This document shows, in pieces, positions 54,786 to 63,874 of a stretch of DNA of 64,000 bases. Origin of the DNA: Bog-756 sp963845485. GTDB lineage: Bacteria > Actinomycetota > Acidimicrobiia > Acidimicrobiales > RAAP-2. The position numbers and the translations under genes are program-made. The stretch spans positions 1 through 64,000 of the forward strand of contig CAWJSI010000017.1 in assembly GCA_963845485.1 (NCBI GenBank), written 5' to 3'. Position 1 is the first letter of the stretch; each line of letters starts with the position of its first letter. The notes beneath the pieces were generated by a model. That model made no database searches and had not been told where the DNA came from. It saw only the letters and a list, made by a program, of their open reading frames with translations.

Positions 54786-55022
54786 ATGCCCGAAGAATTC
54801 GATCCTCAGGCCATGGTCGAGCGCTTCCGGGCCAGGGCTGACGCCGTCAGGAACCGTGGGCTCCCCCCCGTCGAGGGACCCGATCGCGAGCGATTCAAAG
54901 AGCAGGCCAGGGCCGATTTCATGGACTTCGCCATGCTCGGCGACGCCGTGGCCGAGCTCGATGACGGGGTGTTGACCCTCCGGATCGACCTGCGCCCCCA
55001 GGATCCGCCGGCCCCGGGCTGA
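54786..55022 (+). CDS. Small acidic/basic protein of unknown function
   Basis: A 78-residue protein with a charged helix (MVERFRARADAVRNRGLPPV), ERFKEQARADFMDFAMLGDA and a short hydrophobic strand near the end (GVLTLRIDLRPQ). No family is recognised. The leaderless promoter 6 bases upstream and native codon use support a real gene. It diverges from the zinc-ribbon gene. Confidence 0.65.
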   Translation: MPEEFDPQAMVERFRARADAVRNRGLPPVEGPDRERFKEQARADFMDFAMLGDAVAELDDGVLTLRIDLRPQDPPAPG

Positions 55023-55056
55023 ACCTACTGCTTGACCCCGGGACGGCGGTACGGGG

Positions 55057-55692
55057 TCAGCCCCCGTAGTTCATCCGGGTGTCCTCCATGCGCAGGACCT
55101 CGGGACGGGCGCCGGACCCGTCGTCGGGGTGGCGTTCCCCGGCACCCATCACCTCCCCGACGAACAGGACGTGGCTGGCCGGCCGACCCGCTTCGTCACC
55201 CCATTCGGCGGTATGGCGCACACGGCACGAGAGCCACGCCACCGCCGACGCCAGGCAGGGTAGGCCGTCGCCCACCTCGAACACCGGCTCACCCTGTAGC
55301 GAGAGGGCCACATCGGAGGCGTCGGTCTCGACGGCCTCGACCGGCTTGACGAAGCGGCGCACTACTGCCCGGTCGGCCCGGGACAGCACGCTGACCGAGA
55401 AGCCACCGCCCTCGTCGATGAGGGCCCGCGTCACCGACCCCCGTTCCACCGCCACCGCCACCAGCTTGGGGGTGATGGACACCTGCATCACCCAGTTGCA
55501 GGTCATCAGGTTGCGCCGGTCCCCGGCCCGGCTCCCGACCACGAACAACCCCGTGGGCAGCGACCAGAGCACCCGGCGTCTCAGACGGTCGTAGGCATCG
55601 GGGTCCTGCCCGGCGGGGACGGGTCCCTTGTCGTCGTCGCCTACCGGCACGGCCGGGCCCTCGGGGAGATCACGCTCACGGCTCAGTTGCAC
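55057..55692 (-). CDS. Flavin-reductase-like FMN-binding protein
   Basis: A 211-residue protein of the split-barrel flavin reductase family, which reduces or binds FMN for partner oxygenases. Visible features are RVLWSLPTGLFVVGSRAGDR, LMTCNWVMQVSITPKLVAVA and FSVSVLSRADRAVVRRFVKP, then HVLFVGEVMGAG near the end. No partner oxygenase is adjacent; supplying reduced flavin to chorismate synthase is conceivable but speculative. The GTG at 55692 overlaps the lipoprotein gene by 10 bases. Confidence 0.8.
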   Translation of the reverse strand: MQLSRERDLPEGPAVPVGDDDKGPVPAGQDPDAYDRLRRRVLWSLPTGLFVVGSRAGDRRNLMTCNWVMQVSITPKLVAVAVERGSVTRALIDEGGGFSVSVLSRADRAVVRRFVKPVEAVETDASDVALSLQGEPVFEVGDGLPCLASAVAWLSCRVRHTAEWGDEAGRPASHVLFVGEVMGAGERHPDDGSGARPEVLRMEDTRMNYGG

Positions 55693-56282
55693 CCGCTGAA
55701 GGGGTCGTCACACGCCCCGTCGGGCTGGGTTGTCGAAGTCGACGGCGTATGGCCGGTGATGGACTGGATGCGATCGACTGCGGTGGTCAGCAAGGGGACC
55801 AGCTGGGAGCGCTCGGTGGCCGACCGGCGGAGCAACGACGCCGTCCCCTCGGCGCCCTTGTAACAGTCGTCGCCGGCGGCTGCTGCCTTCTCGTAGGCCG
55901 CATTGAGCTCGTCGGTGAGCCGGGAGTCCGGCGTGGGCAGATTGCCGATGGCCGTCTCGGCGTCGTTGGTCAAGAGGGCACACACCGTCTTGATGGCCGC
56001 GTCCGACTGATGCTGGGCCAGTGCATGGTCGATGTTGGCACTGTCGACCTTGAGGGTGCCGATGGCCGCACCTCCGCCCGATCCCGACACCCACGCCGAG
56101 ACGCGGGCTGACGCCGGGCCCGACTCCTCGGGTCCGGCACACCCCGCCACCACCGCGACCCCGATCGCCATGACGATCACCACGATGGCCGTTCCGGCCA
56201 GCGGCCGCCGTCGTCGAGTGCCGGTGGTGGTCTCGACGGTCACCGACAGGCTCGCCCACTCGGGCAGCGACCGGGCCTCCAT
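55683..56282 (-). CDS. Predicted lipoprotein of unknown function
   Basis: Exported protein of 199 residues. Residues 1-26 form a long N-region ending TRRRR, followed by a hydrophobic stretch and a lipobox VAGC with Cys48 as the lipid site. The mature part is helical and polar (NIDHALAQHQSDAAIKTVCA; LNAAYEKAAAAGDDCYKGAE) with a few Cys and a Thr/Ser/Pro tail. No catalytic motif is seen. It starts 4 bases after the DUF3151 stop, so the two genes are co-transcribed. Confidence 0.7.
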   Translation of the reverse strand: MEARSLPEWASLSVTVETTTGTRRRRPLAGTAIVVIVMAIGVAVVAGCAGPEESGPASARVSAWVSGSGGGAAIGTLKVDSANIDHALAQHQSDAAIKTVCALLTNDAETAIGNLPTPDSRLTDELNAAYEKAAAAGDDCYKGAEGTASLLRRSATERSQLVPLLTTAVDRIQSITGHTPSTSTTQPDGACDDPFSGCN

Positions 56283-56286
56283 GACA

Positions 56287-56760
56287 TCAGGCTGGTATGC
56301 CCGTCCAGTCAGGTTTCCACGATGGGTCCAGCTGCCGGAGGAACCGTGCGCACCGCTCCTCTTCGTCGCGCTCCCCGATAGCTCCTGCCGAGGACCGGAG
56401 CCCGTCGAGACAGCGCAGGAATCCCCGATTCGTCTCGTGGGCCCAGAGCACAAGACCCGAACCCTTCCACCCCGCGCCGCGCAGAGCATCGAGGCCACGG
56501 TGGTAGCCGACCCGGAAGCAGGCATAGGCCTCCACGTCGTCGCGGGCCAGCGAGCCAAGCGCGGCCCAGGCCGCCTGGGAGCGGGGGGCGGAGCGAACCA
56601 CGTCGGCCACCGCGTCCCGACGCCGGTCGGCCGGCTGGGCCAGGGCCGCCTCCAAGCCGGTGCTGACCGCCTCGGACTCCGCGGGCAGCACGGTCTCGGG
56701 CAGGCCCGAGGTCAGACGGACAGGCGAGAACTCCGACGAAGGTCCTCCAGGGTGGCTCAT
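56287..56760 (-). CDS. DUF3151 family protein
   Basis: Conserved actinobacterial protein of unknown function, 157 residues. The recognisable part is VEAYACFRVGYHRGLDALRG through KGSGLVLWAHETNRGFLRCL and EEERCARFLRQLDPSW. The His, Trp and Arg residues of this region look conserved. The ATG at 56760 lies 7 bases after TACACT, so it is probably leaderless. It precedes the lipoprotein and flavin reductase genes in one unit. Confidence 0.8.
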   Translation of the reverse strand: MSHPGGPSSEFSPVRLTSGLPETVLPAESEAVSTGLEAALAQPADRRRDAVADVVRSAPRSQAAWAALGSLARDDVEAYACFRVGYHRGLDALRGAGWKGSGLVLWAHETNRGFLRCLDGLRSSAGAIGERDEEERCARFLRQLDPSWKPDWTGIPA

Positions 56761-56767
56761 GGTGGTC

Positions 56768-56773
56768 AGTGTA
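56768..56773 (-). promoter_or_regulatory. Leaderless -10 box of the DUF3151 gene
   Basis: TACACT on the minus strand, 7 bases before the ATG. Confidence 0.6.
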
Positions 56774-56815
56774 TGACGGCGCGACGCGCCCTCCCCGTCG
56801 GGCGGCGCCGCCGGG

Positions 56816-58100
56816 TCACTCGAATCGCACCAGGTGGTAGTTCTTCTTCCCACTGCGGAGGACGAGGTAACGACCGGCGACCAGGTCGTCGACCACCACG
56901 GTCCGGGTGGCATCGGACACCCGTGAGTTGTTGAGGTACGCGCCCCCCTGTTCGACGGTGGCTCGGGCCCGCCCCCGGGACGGTGCCAGTTCCGTCTCCA
57001 CCAGCAGCTCGATCAGCTCCGCCCCGTCCCCGTCGAGGCGGGCGCGGGGTAGCGAGGTCGACGGCGCGTCGGCGAAGACGTCGAGGATCGACCGCTCGTC
57101 CAGGTGGGTGATGTCCTCGCTGAACAGGGCGGCCGCGGCGCGCTCGGCCCGTTCGGTGTCGCCGGCTCCGTGCACCATCGTGCACACCTGGCGGGCCAGC
57201 TCCCGCTGTGCTTCCCGGCGTTCGGGATGGTCGGCTGTGGCTTCATCCAGAGCCAGGATGGCTTCCCGCTCGAGGAACGTGAAGTAGCGGAGGTAGGTGC
57301 CGACCACGACGTCCTCACTACCCAACAGGAACTGGAAGAGCTGGTAGGCGCTGGTTCGTTCGGCATCGAGCCACACCGTGCCCGACTCGGTCTTCCCGAA
57401 CTTCGTGCCGTCCGACTTGAGGACCAGCGGGGTGGTCAGACCCCAGACCTCCTCCTGGCGCACCCGACGGACCAGATCGATGCCCATGGTGATGTTCCCC
57501 CACTGGTCGCTGCCGCCGAGTTGGAGGCGGCAGTCGTAGGCCTCGAAGAGATGGAGGAAGTCATAGGCCTGGAGCAGCATGTAGCTGAACTCGGTGTAGG
57601 AGATGCCTTGGTCGGCCCGGGCCAGACGGGACTTGACCGAGTCCTTCGCCACCATCTGGTTGACCGTGAAGTGTTTGCCCACGTCTCGCAGGAACCCGAA
57701 GAGGGTCATGGGCTCCAGCCAGTCGGCGTTGTTCACGAGGACGGCCCGGGACTCGCCCGCACCCGAGAAGTCGAGGAACCGCTCGAGCTGGGCGCGAATG
57801 CCGTCCAGGTTGGACGCCAGCTCCTCGGGGGTGAGCAGCGACCGCTCCTCGGACTTGCCGCCCGGGTCCCCGACGAACCCGGTTCCCCCGCCGGCCGAGC
57901 GCGATGGGACGGTGGCCGGCCAGTTGCAGGCGGCGGAGATTGCAGACCTGGAGGAGATGGCCGACATGAAGGCTGTCCGCCGTGGGGTCGAATCCGCTGT
58001 ACGCGGTCAGGTGATCGTGGTCCAGGCGCTGTTCGAGTCCGGGGTCGGTCATCTGATGGATCAGCCCCCGGAAGCGCAGATCCTCGGCGAAGTGGGCCAT
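56816..58100 (-). CDS. tyrS: Tyrosine-tRNA ligase, broken by a one-base frameshift
   Basis: Class I synthetase charging tRNA-Tyr. The N-terminal frame from ATG 58100 has AYSGFDPTADSLHVGHLLQV (HIGH-type motif). The second frame has GGGTGFVGDPGGKSEERSLL, LQLGGSDQWGNITMGIDLVR, the KMSKS-type SDGTKFGKTESG and a C-terminal S4 domain. The frames meet near 57893-57899; removing one G there gives HRPIALAGGGTGFVGDP and 427 residues, the normal size. Because the enzyme is essential, the extra base is more likely an error than a real mutation, unless another tyrS exists. GAGAGG precedes the ATG. Confidence 0.88.
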
Positions 58101-58261
58101 GGGCTCAGCCTCTCACGCCGCCACACCCGGGTGGTTCGATCGGCTGGCCACACGACCGCTCCATCAGCGGCGGCGCCGATCGCCACCGACGCTACGATCG
58201 GCCTCCTCGTCACCGGCACTCGCCGGACCCATCAGCTCGTCCACCCGCCCAGGAGCCCGCG

Positions 58262-59608
58262 ATGCTCAATCCCTATCTCCACGGCAACTTCGCTCCGGTC
58301 ATGGAGGAGCGCAGTGACGATCACCCCCTGCCTGTCACCGGGGTCATCCCACCCGACCTGACCGGCCGGCTCCTGCGCAACGGGCCCAACCCCGCCGTCG
58401 TCCCGACCGACGAGACCGACTACCACTGGTTCGTGGGCGACGGCATGATCCACGGCATCACCCTCTCGGCGGGGCGGGCCGAGGGCTACCGGAACCGCTG
58501 GGTACGTACCCGGGCCCTGGCCACCGAGTTGGAGACCCCACCGCCGAGCGGCCCCACCGAACCCATCAACGGGCCGGCCAACACCCACGTGATCCGGCAC
58601 GCCGGTACGACGCTGGCCCTCGTGGAGTCGGGCTTCCCCCACGCCCTATCCGACGATCTAGGCCGGGCCCGGGTCCACGACTTCGATGGCGGGCTGGCCT
58701 CGCCGATGACGGCACACCCGAAGGTCGACCCCGACACGGGCGAGCTCCTCTTCTTCGGCTGTGACGTGTTCGGGCCCCCCTTCCTCCGCTACCACGTGGT
58801 CGACGCGGCGGGCGGGCTCGTCCGGACCGAGGCCATCGACATTCCGCGGGCCACCATGATCCACGACTTCGGGGTGACCGCCACCCGGGTCGTCTTCTTG
58901 GACCTCCCGATCGTCTTCGACCTGGACATGGCGACCCTCGGCGGCAAGCTGCCCTACCGGTGGGTGCCCGAGGCCGGGGCCAGGATCGGGGTGATGCCGC
59001 GCAGCGGAGGCAACCGGGACATCCGCTGGATCGGGATCGACCCGCTGTATGTCTTCCACGTCCTCAACGCCTACGACGACGGGGAGAACGTGGTGATGGA
59101 CGTCATCCGTTACGACCGGGCCTTCGACACCGGGCCCGGCCAGCCGATCAGCTCGGACCTGCCGGTCCTGGCCCGCTGGATCATCGACCCGGTGGCCGGT
59201 CGGATCGCCGAGCGCCGCCTCGACGATGTGCCCGTCGAGTTTCCGAGGATCGACGATGCCGTGGCCGGGCTGCCCCACCGCTACGGCTACTGCGTCCGTC
59301 TGGGCGACCGGGCCGATGAACCCAGCCACCATGGACTGATGCAGTACGACCTGGTCCGGGACGAGTCGACCCGGTTCGACCCCGGCCAGCACCGGTCTCC
59401 GGGCGAGCCGATCTTCGTCCGGGCGGCCGACGGCAACGCCGAGAACGAGGGCTGGGTGCTCTCGGTCGTCTACGACGCCACCACCGACTCCAGTGACCTG
59501 GTGATTCTCGACGCCACCGCCTTCGCCGGCCCTCCGGTCGCCACCGTGCACCTTCCCGCCCGGGTCCCCTTCGGATTCCACGGGTCGTGGCTCCCGGTGG
59601 ACTCCTAA
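58262..59608 (+). CDS. Carotenoid oxygenase family protein
   Basis: Iron-dependent dioxygenase of the carotenoid/stilbene cleavage family, 448 residues. The four His ligands are visible in MTAHPKVDPDTG, TMIHDFGVTAT, YVFHVLNAYDDGEN and PFGFHGSWLPV, and the N-terminus NGPNPAVVP is typical. The substrate (carotenoid, apocarotenoid or lignin stilbene) cannot be told; no carotenoid genes are nearby. AGGAG lies 6 bases before the ATG. It diverges from tyrS. Confidence 0.9.
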   Translation: MLNPYLHGNFAPVMEERSDDHPLPVTGVIPPDLTGRLLRNGPNPAVVPTDETDYHWFVGDGMIHGITLSAGRAEGYRNRWVRTRALATELETPPPSGPTEPINGPANTHVIRHAGTTLALVESGFPHALSDDLGRARVHDFDGGLASPMTAHPKVDPDTGELLFFGCDVFGPPFLRYHVVDAAGGLVRTEAIDIPRATMIHDFGVTATRVVFLDLPIVFDLDMATLGGKLPYRWVPEAGARIGVMPRSGGNRDIRWIGIDPLYVFHVLNAYDDGENVVMDVIRYDRAFDTGPGQPISSDLPVLARWIIDPVAGRIAERRLDDVPVEFPRIDDAVAGLPHRYGYCVRLGDRADEPSHHGLMQYDLVRDESTRFDPGQHRSPGEPIFVRAADGNAENEGWVLSVVYDATTDSSDLVILDATAFAGPPVATVHLPARVPFGFHGSWLPVDS

Positions 59609-59709
59609 GGACGGCGACCGGGCCGCGCTGGCCGGCAGCCGGAGCCGAGGGTGCCACCAGTCAGGGGTCCCCCCGTGGGAAACTGAGACGCCCCAGCGCG
59701 GGGTGCATG

Positions 59710-59725
59710 CGGGGCCGATGCCCCG
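59710..59725 (+). terminator. Hairpin between carotenoid oxygenase and LCP genes
   Basis: Perfect 6-bp stem with 4-base loop (CGGGGC/GCCCCG) about 100 bases after the oxygenase stop and 34 before the next start. No U tract; it could end the first transcript or sit in the leader of the second. Confidence 0.3.
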
Positions 59726-59758
59726 GCTGCCTGCCCCTCAGGTCTGACCCCACCCACC

Positions 59759-61150
59759 GTGCCCTCCAACGACCCACCAAGATCGAGCAGCTCCCGTCCG
59801 ACCGGTCGGTCGTCAGGTCGACCGACCGGACAGCCGAGGGCCTCGGGCCCGCCGCCCACCCGATCGAGCCGGTCCGCGCCCGAGTTCCCCGGACCCATCC
59901 TGAGTGGACAGGTGGCCATCCCCTCCCGACGGGAGCGTCGGCGGGCCACGAAGAAGCGTCGGCGTCCGGCCGAGCGGGTCCTCCGGGGGCTGGTGGGTGT
60001 GGTGGCCGTGATCGTCCTGATCGCCGCACTGGGCTACGGCTACTTCCGCTACCAGTGGAGCAAGGTCTCGTCGGCCCCGTGCTCGACGTGTGTGGCCGCG
60101 GCCAACGGGGCTCCCTACAACCTGTTGTTGATCGGCTCGGACAGTCGCGTCGGGGAGACGGCGGCCGAGGCCCAGCAGTTCGGCACGGCCAGCGACGCCG
60201 GCGGGCAACGGAGCGACACCATCAAGATCGTCCATGTCGACCCGTCGACCGGCACCGCCTCCACCCTGTCCATCCCCCGGGACACCTACGTCACCCTGTC
60301 GGGCCTGCCCGCCTCGACCCAGCTCTCGGCGCAGAACAAGATCAACGCCGCCTTCTCCGGTGGGCCCGATGCCCTCATCCAGACCATCCAGAACACCTTC
60401 GGGATCCCCATCAGCCACTACATCGTGATCAACTTCTTCGGCCTCCAGGACGCCGTCAACGCCCTCGGGGGCATCTCGCTCGACTTCCCCTACCCGGCCC
60501 GCGACCACGACTGCCAGACCGGGGTCTGTTACAACAACTCGGGCCTCAACATCACGACGGCGGGCTGCCAGGTGCTGAACGGCCAGCAGGCACTCGCCCT
60601 CTCCCGGTCCCGGTTCTACGAGTACTACGCCAACGGGGAGTGGACCTACGACCAGAGCTCGGACATCGGACGGATCACCCGACAGAACCTCATCATCTCG
60701 GCCGCCCTGAACAAGGCCAAATCGACCTACAACCCCTTGCGCCTCAACGGCCTGCTCACGGGAGTGGTCCACGACTTCAGCAAGGACGATGGCCTGTCGC
60801 CCAACGACCTGTTCGCCCTGGCCGAGCGGTACCACGCGTTCTCGGGGTCGCAGCTGCAGTCGTACACGCTGCCCACCGCTCCCGCCTATACCACCGGCGG
60901 TTCAGCCGTCGAGGTGGTGCAACCCGACGAGGCATCCCAGATGATCACCCAGTTCCTCGGGGGACCCTTCGGGACCATCACCACCCCGCCCATCAACGCC
61001 TACGGCGACGACCTCACCTTGTCGGTACCCACCACGGTGCCCACGACGCCGGCCCCGGTGACTACGGCTGCCCCCGCCTCGAAGCAGGCCCCGACGACCA
61101 CGGCCCCGCCGGCGTCGGACATCCCCTCCTACGACCCGCATCCCTGCTGA
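59759..61150 (+). CDS. LytR-CpsA-Psr (LCP) family cell-wall polymer ligase
   Basis: Membrane-anchored enzyme that attaches lipid-linked glycopolymers to peptidoglycan. The 463 residues have a disordered basic cytoplasmic N-terminus (about 1-72), one membrane helix (VLRGLVGVVAVIVLIAALGY), the LCP domain (about 115-330) and a Thr/Pro/Ala-rich external tail. Key motifs are NLLLIGSDSRVG, RSDTIKIVHVDP, TLSIPRDTYV and SSDIGRITRQN. The GTG at 59759 has no clear Shine-Dalgarno or -10 box, so the start is less certain. Confidence 0.9.
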   Translation: MPSNDPPRSSSSRPTGRSSGRPTGQPRASGPPPTRSSRSAPEFPGPILSGQVAIPSRRERRRATKKRRRPAERVLRGLVGVVAVIVLIAALGYGYFRYQWSKVSSAPCSTCVAAANGAPYNLLLIGSDSRVGETAAEAQQFGTASDAGGQRSDTIKIVHVDPSTGTASTLSIPRDTYVTLSGLPASTQLSAQNKINAAFSGGPDALIQTIQNTFGIPISHYIVINFFGLQDAVNALGGISLDFPYPARDHDCQTGVCYNNSGLNITTAGCQVLNGQQALALSRSRFYEYYANGEWTYDQSSDIGRITRQNLIISAALNKAKSTYNPLRLNGLLTGVVHDFSKDDGLSPNDLFALAERYHAFSGSQLQSYTLPTAPAYTTGGSAVEVVQPDEASQMITQFLGGPFGTITTPPINAYGDDLTLSVPTTVPTTPAPVTTAAPASKQAPTTTAPPASDIPSYDPHPC

Positions 61151-61178
61151 CCACCGGGGCCAGCCCGGATCCGGATGC

Positions 61179-63014
61179 TCAGTGGGCGTCGATCGCTGAC
61201 GGCGCGTCCACCGCGGCGACGATGGCGGCGTTGACGGCTCGGTGGTGAGCGACATTGACGTCCCGTCCGGGAAGGTTCACCCGGATCACCCCTCGCGAGC
61301 CGGTGGCCACGCGGCGGGCCACGGCCTCGTCCAGGCCCTCGGCTCCCGACCGCGCCCCCAGATCGTCGACCGGCCAGCCGAACCCGGAGGCCACCTCGGC
61401 CGGGTCCGGGCCCTGAGGCGTCCCGAAGAGGGTGTCGAACGTGGTGGCGTCGAGCACCGAGGCCGGCTCGAGGAACGAGAAGATCCCCCCACCGCCGTTG
61501 TCGGCCACGACGACGGTGAGGCCCACATCGCCACCGGCGGAACCGACCAGCGCCGAGGCGTCGTGGAGGAAGGCGAGGTCGCCCACCAGGGCCACGGTGG
61601 GACCGGGTGTGGCCAGCGCCACCCCGACGGCCGTCGACACGACCCCGTCGATGCCGTTGGCCCCACGGTTGGCCACCACCCGCGCCGGGTGCTCCCGCCG
61701 CCCGGCGAAGGCCTCGAGGTCCCGGATCGGCATGGACGACGAGACCACCAGCGTGGCGTCGTCAGGCAGACTGGCGAACAGCCGCCGGGCCAGGACCGGC
61801 TCGGTCATGTCGTCGGTCGCGGCGAAGGCCGCGTCGATGGCCTTTTGGGTGCGCTCCTCGGCCTCCTGCCATCGGGCCAGCCACGGGTTGTCCGTCGCCG
61901 GCGTGGGTGAGCTACCCGACGCCTGTTCGTTGACCAGGCTCGCCATCCTGTGGGCCGCCAGGGTCGGATCGGCACGGACGAACTCCGTGGCCAACCCCTC
62001 GGGGTCGGACCACCGGCCCCAGGGATCGACCACCATGCCGTGCGCTCCCGCCCGGAGGGCCCGGGAGAGGAATCCGTTCACCACCTTCGACACCCACCGC
62101 TCACCCAGCATCACGATGCACTCGGGAAGGTGGCCGTCGGCAAACCGCTCGGACCGCAGGATGCCGTCGGCCCCGCCGATGACGCCGGGTCCCCCTCTCG
62201 CCAGTCCGGACCGGGGATCGGCGAGAATCGGCCAGCCGAGGGCCGCGCCCAGGGCCGACACGGACGCCGGGTCGCCACAGCCGGCACCGGCCACGATCAG
62301 CCCCCGGGTCCCCGAACGGAGGGGACCCGACGCCGTCCGGGCCGACAGCCACGTCTCGTCACACGCTTGCCGGCCGTTGGCCACGCCGTGCCACGGTTCA
62401 CCGTCGGGTCGGCCCGGGGCCACCCCGCCCGCAGCATCGGCATTGCCGAGGAGGGGTTCGCGGAAGGGGAGATTGAGGTGGACCGGTCCGGGGCCGTCGG
62501 GCGCATGGAGGGACTCGGCGGCCACACGGGCGGCCAGCGACCGCCACGTCGATCGGGTGGCGTCAACGGGGACGCCGGGGTCAGCGAACCACCGGACCGA
62601 GCGTCCGTAGAGGTGGGTCTGGTCGATGGTCTGGGGTGCGCCCACGTCCCGGAGTTCGGGAGGTCGGTCCGCCGTGCAGACCACGAGGGGTACCCGGGCG
62701 AGGTCCGCCTCCACCACGGCGGCGTGCATCTCGGCGGCCGCCGTGCCGCTGGTGGTCAAGATGACCGCCGGCGTACCAGTGGCCAGCCCGATCCCGACCC
62801 CGGTGAATCCGGCCGAGCGTTCGTCGAGCCGGACATGGACCGAGATGCCGGGCTGGGCTGCCAGGGCCAGGGCCAGGGGCGTCGACCGGGAACCGGGGCA
62901 GACCACGGCATGGCGGATGCCGTGTCGTACCCACTCGTCGGCCAACGTGGCGGCGAAGGCGGCCTGGAGGTCGGCATGACCGGCGCGCCCACCCGTGCTC
63001 GGTACGCTCACCAC
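61179..63014 (-). CDS. menD: 2-succinyl-5-enolpyruvyl-6-hydroxy-3-cyclohexene-1-carboxylate synthase
   Basis: ThDP-dependent enzyme joining isochorismate and 2-oxoglutarate in menaquinone synthesis. The 611 residues show VVCPGSRSTPLALALAAQPG, VRLDERSAGFTGVGIGLATG with the ThDP-activating Glu, RGANGIDGVVSTAVGVALAT and the ThDP/Mg motif LVGDLAFLHDASALV with VVADNGGGGIFSFL. The GTG at 63014 (or 63011) lies only 8 bases from the divergent menH start. Confidence 0.94.
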   Translation of the reverse strand: MVSVPSTGGRAGHADLQAAFAATLADEWVRHGIRHAVVCPGSRSTPLALALAAQPGISVHVRLDERSAGFTGVGIGLATGTPAVILTTSGTAAAEMHAAVVEADLARVPLVVCTADRPPELRDVGAPQTIDQTHLYGRSVRWFADPGVPVDATRSTWRSLAARVAAESLHAPDGPGPVHLNLPFREPLLGNADAAGGVAPGRPDGEPWHGVANGRQACDETWLSARTASGPLRSGTRGLIVAGAGCGDPASVSALGAALGWPILADPRSGLARGGPGVIGGADGILRSERFADGHLPECIVMLGERWVSKVVNGFLSRALRAGAHGMVVDPWGRWSDPEGLATEFVRADPTLAAHRMASLVNEQASGSSPTPATDNPWLARWQEAEERTQKAIDAAFAATDDMTEPVLARRLFASLPDDATLVVSSSMPIRDLEAFAGRREHPARVVANRGANGIDGVVSTAVGVALATPGPTVALVGDLAFLHDASALVGSAGGDVGLTVVVADNGGGGIFSFLEPASVLDATTFDTLFGTPQGPDPAEVASGFGWPVDDLGARSGAEGLDEAVARRVATGSRGVIRVNLPGRDVNVAHHRAVNAAIVAAVDAPSAIDAH

Positions 63015-63022
63015 GACCGCCT

Positions 63023-63838
63023 ATGTCGACCACTCCGGACCCACCGACCACATCGGCCGCCAGGATGACCCCGACGCTCCACGCTGAGCGGAGGGGAACC
63101 GGCCGGCGCGTGGTGCTGGCCCACGGATTCACCCAGACCGGTCGGGTGTGGGCGGGGATGGACGACGAGCTGGCCCGCGACCACGAGGTGGTGACGGTCG
63201 ACATGCCCGGGCACGGAAGGTCGGCCGGCGTGCAGGCCACGCTGGTCGACGGCGCCCTGCTGCTCGGCCGGGCCGGCGGCCCCGCCGCCTACCTCGGGTA
63301 CTCGATGGGAGCGCGGTTCTGTCTGCATCTGGCCCTGGCCCGGCCCCAGCTGGTCGACTCGCTCGTCCTCATCTCGGGCACCGCCGGGATCGACGACGAA
63401 TCCGAGCGCACCGACCGGTGCCGGTCGGACGGGGCCATGGCCGACCGGCTCGATCCGACCACGCCCGGGCAGGCGGCCCAGCCGGTGAGCGAGTTCCTGG
63501 CCGGCTGGATGGCCAACCCGATGTTCGACGGCCTTCGGCCCGATGCCGACGGGCTGGCCGAGCGGCTGACCAACACCGGCCCGGGCCTGGCCTCCAGCCT
63601 CCGTCGGGCCGGGACCGGTACCCAGCTGCCGCTGTGGGAGAAGCTCGGGCGCCTGACCATGCCGGTCCTGGTGGTCAGCGGCGAACGGGACGTCAAGTTC
63701 ACCGCCCTCGGCCGTCGCCTGGCCGAGTCCGTCGGGGCCAACGCCACCGTGGCCGTCGTGGAGGGTGCCGGTCATGCACCGCACCTCCACGCACCCGACG
63801 TCGTCGCCGAACTGGTGCGGTCGCACCTGGCCTCCTGA
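63023..63838 (+). CDS. menH: Alpha/beta hydrolase, probable SHCHC synthase MenH
   Basis: Likely removes pyruvate from the MenD product to give SHCHC. The 271 residues have VVLAHGFTQTGRVWAGM, the nucleophile elbow YLGYSMGARFCLHLAL (Ser), the Asp in VVSGERDVKFTALG and the His in EGAGHAPHLHAPDVV. Similarity alone would allow other hydrolases; the menD neighbour makes MenH likely. A TACGCT box (63003-63008) lies 14 bases before the ATG, inside the menD start region. A Met at 63065 is a possible alternative start. Confidence 0.83.
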   Translation: MSTTPDPPTTSAARMTPTLHAERRGTGRRVVLAHGFTQTGRVWAGMDDELARDHEVVTVDMPGHGRSAGVQATLVDGALLLGRAGGPAAYLGYSMGARFCLHLALARPQLVDSLVLISGTAGIDDESERTDRCRSDGAMADRLDPTTPGQAAQPVSEFLAGWMANPMFDGLRPDADGLAERLTNTGPGLASSLRRAGTGTQLPLWEKLGRLTMPVLVVSGERDVKFTALGRRLAESVGANATVAVVEGAGHAPHLHAPDVVAELVRSHLAS

Positions 63839-63874
63839 GTCGCCGGGCGCACCGGCGAAGGCCGACTCAACGGG

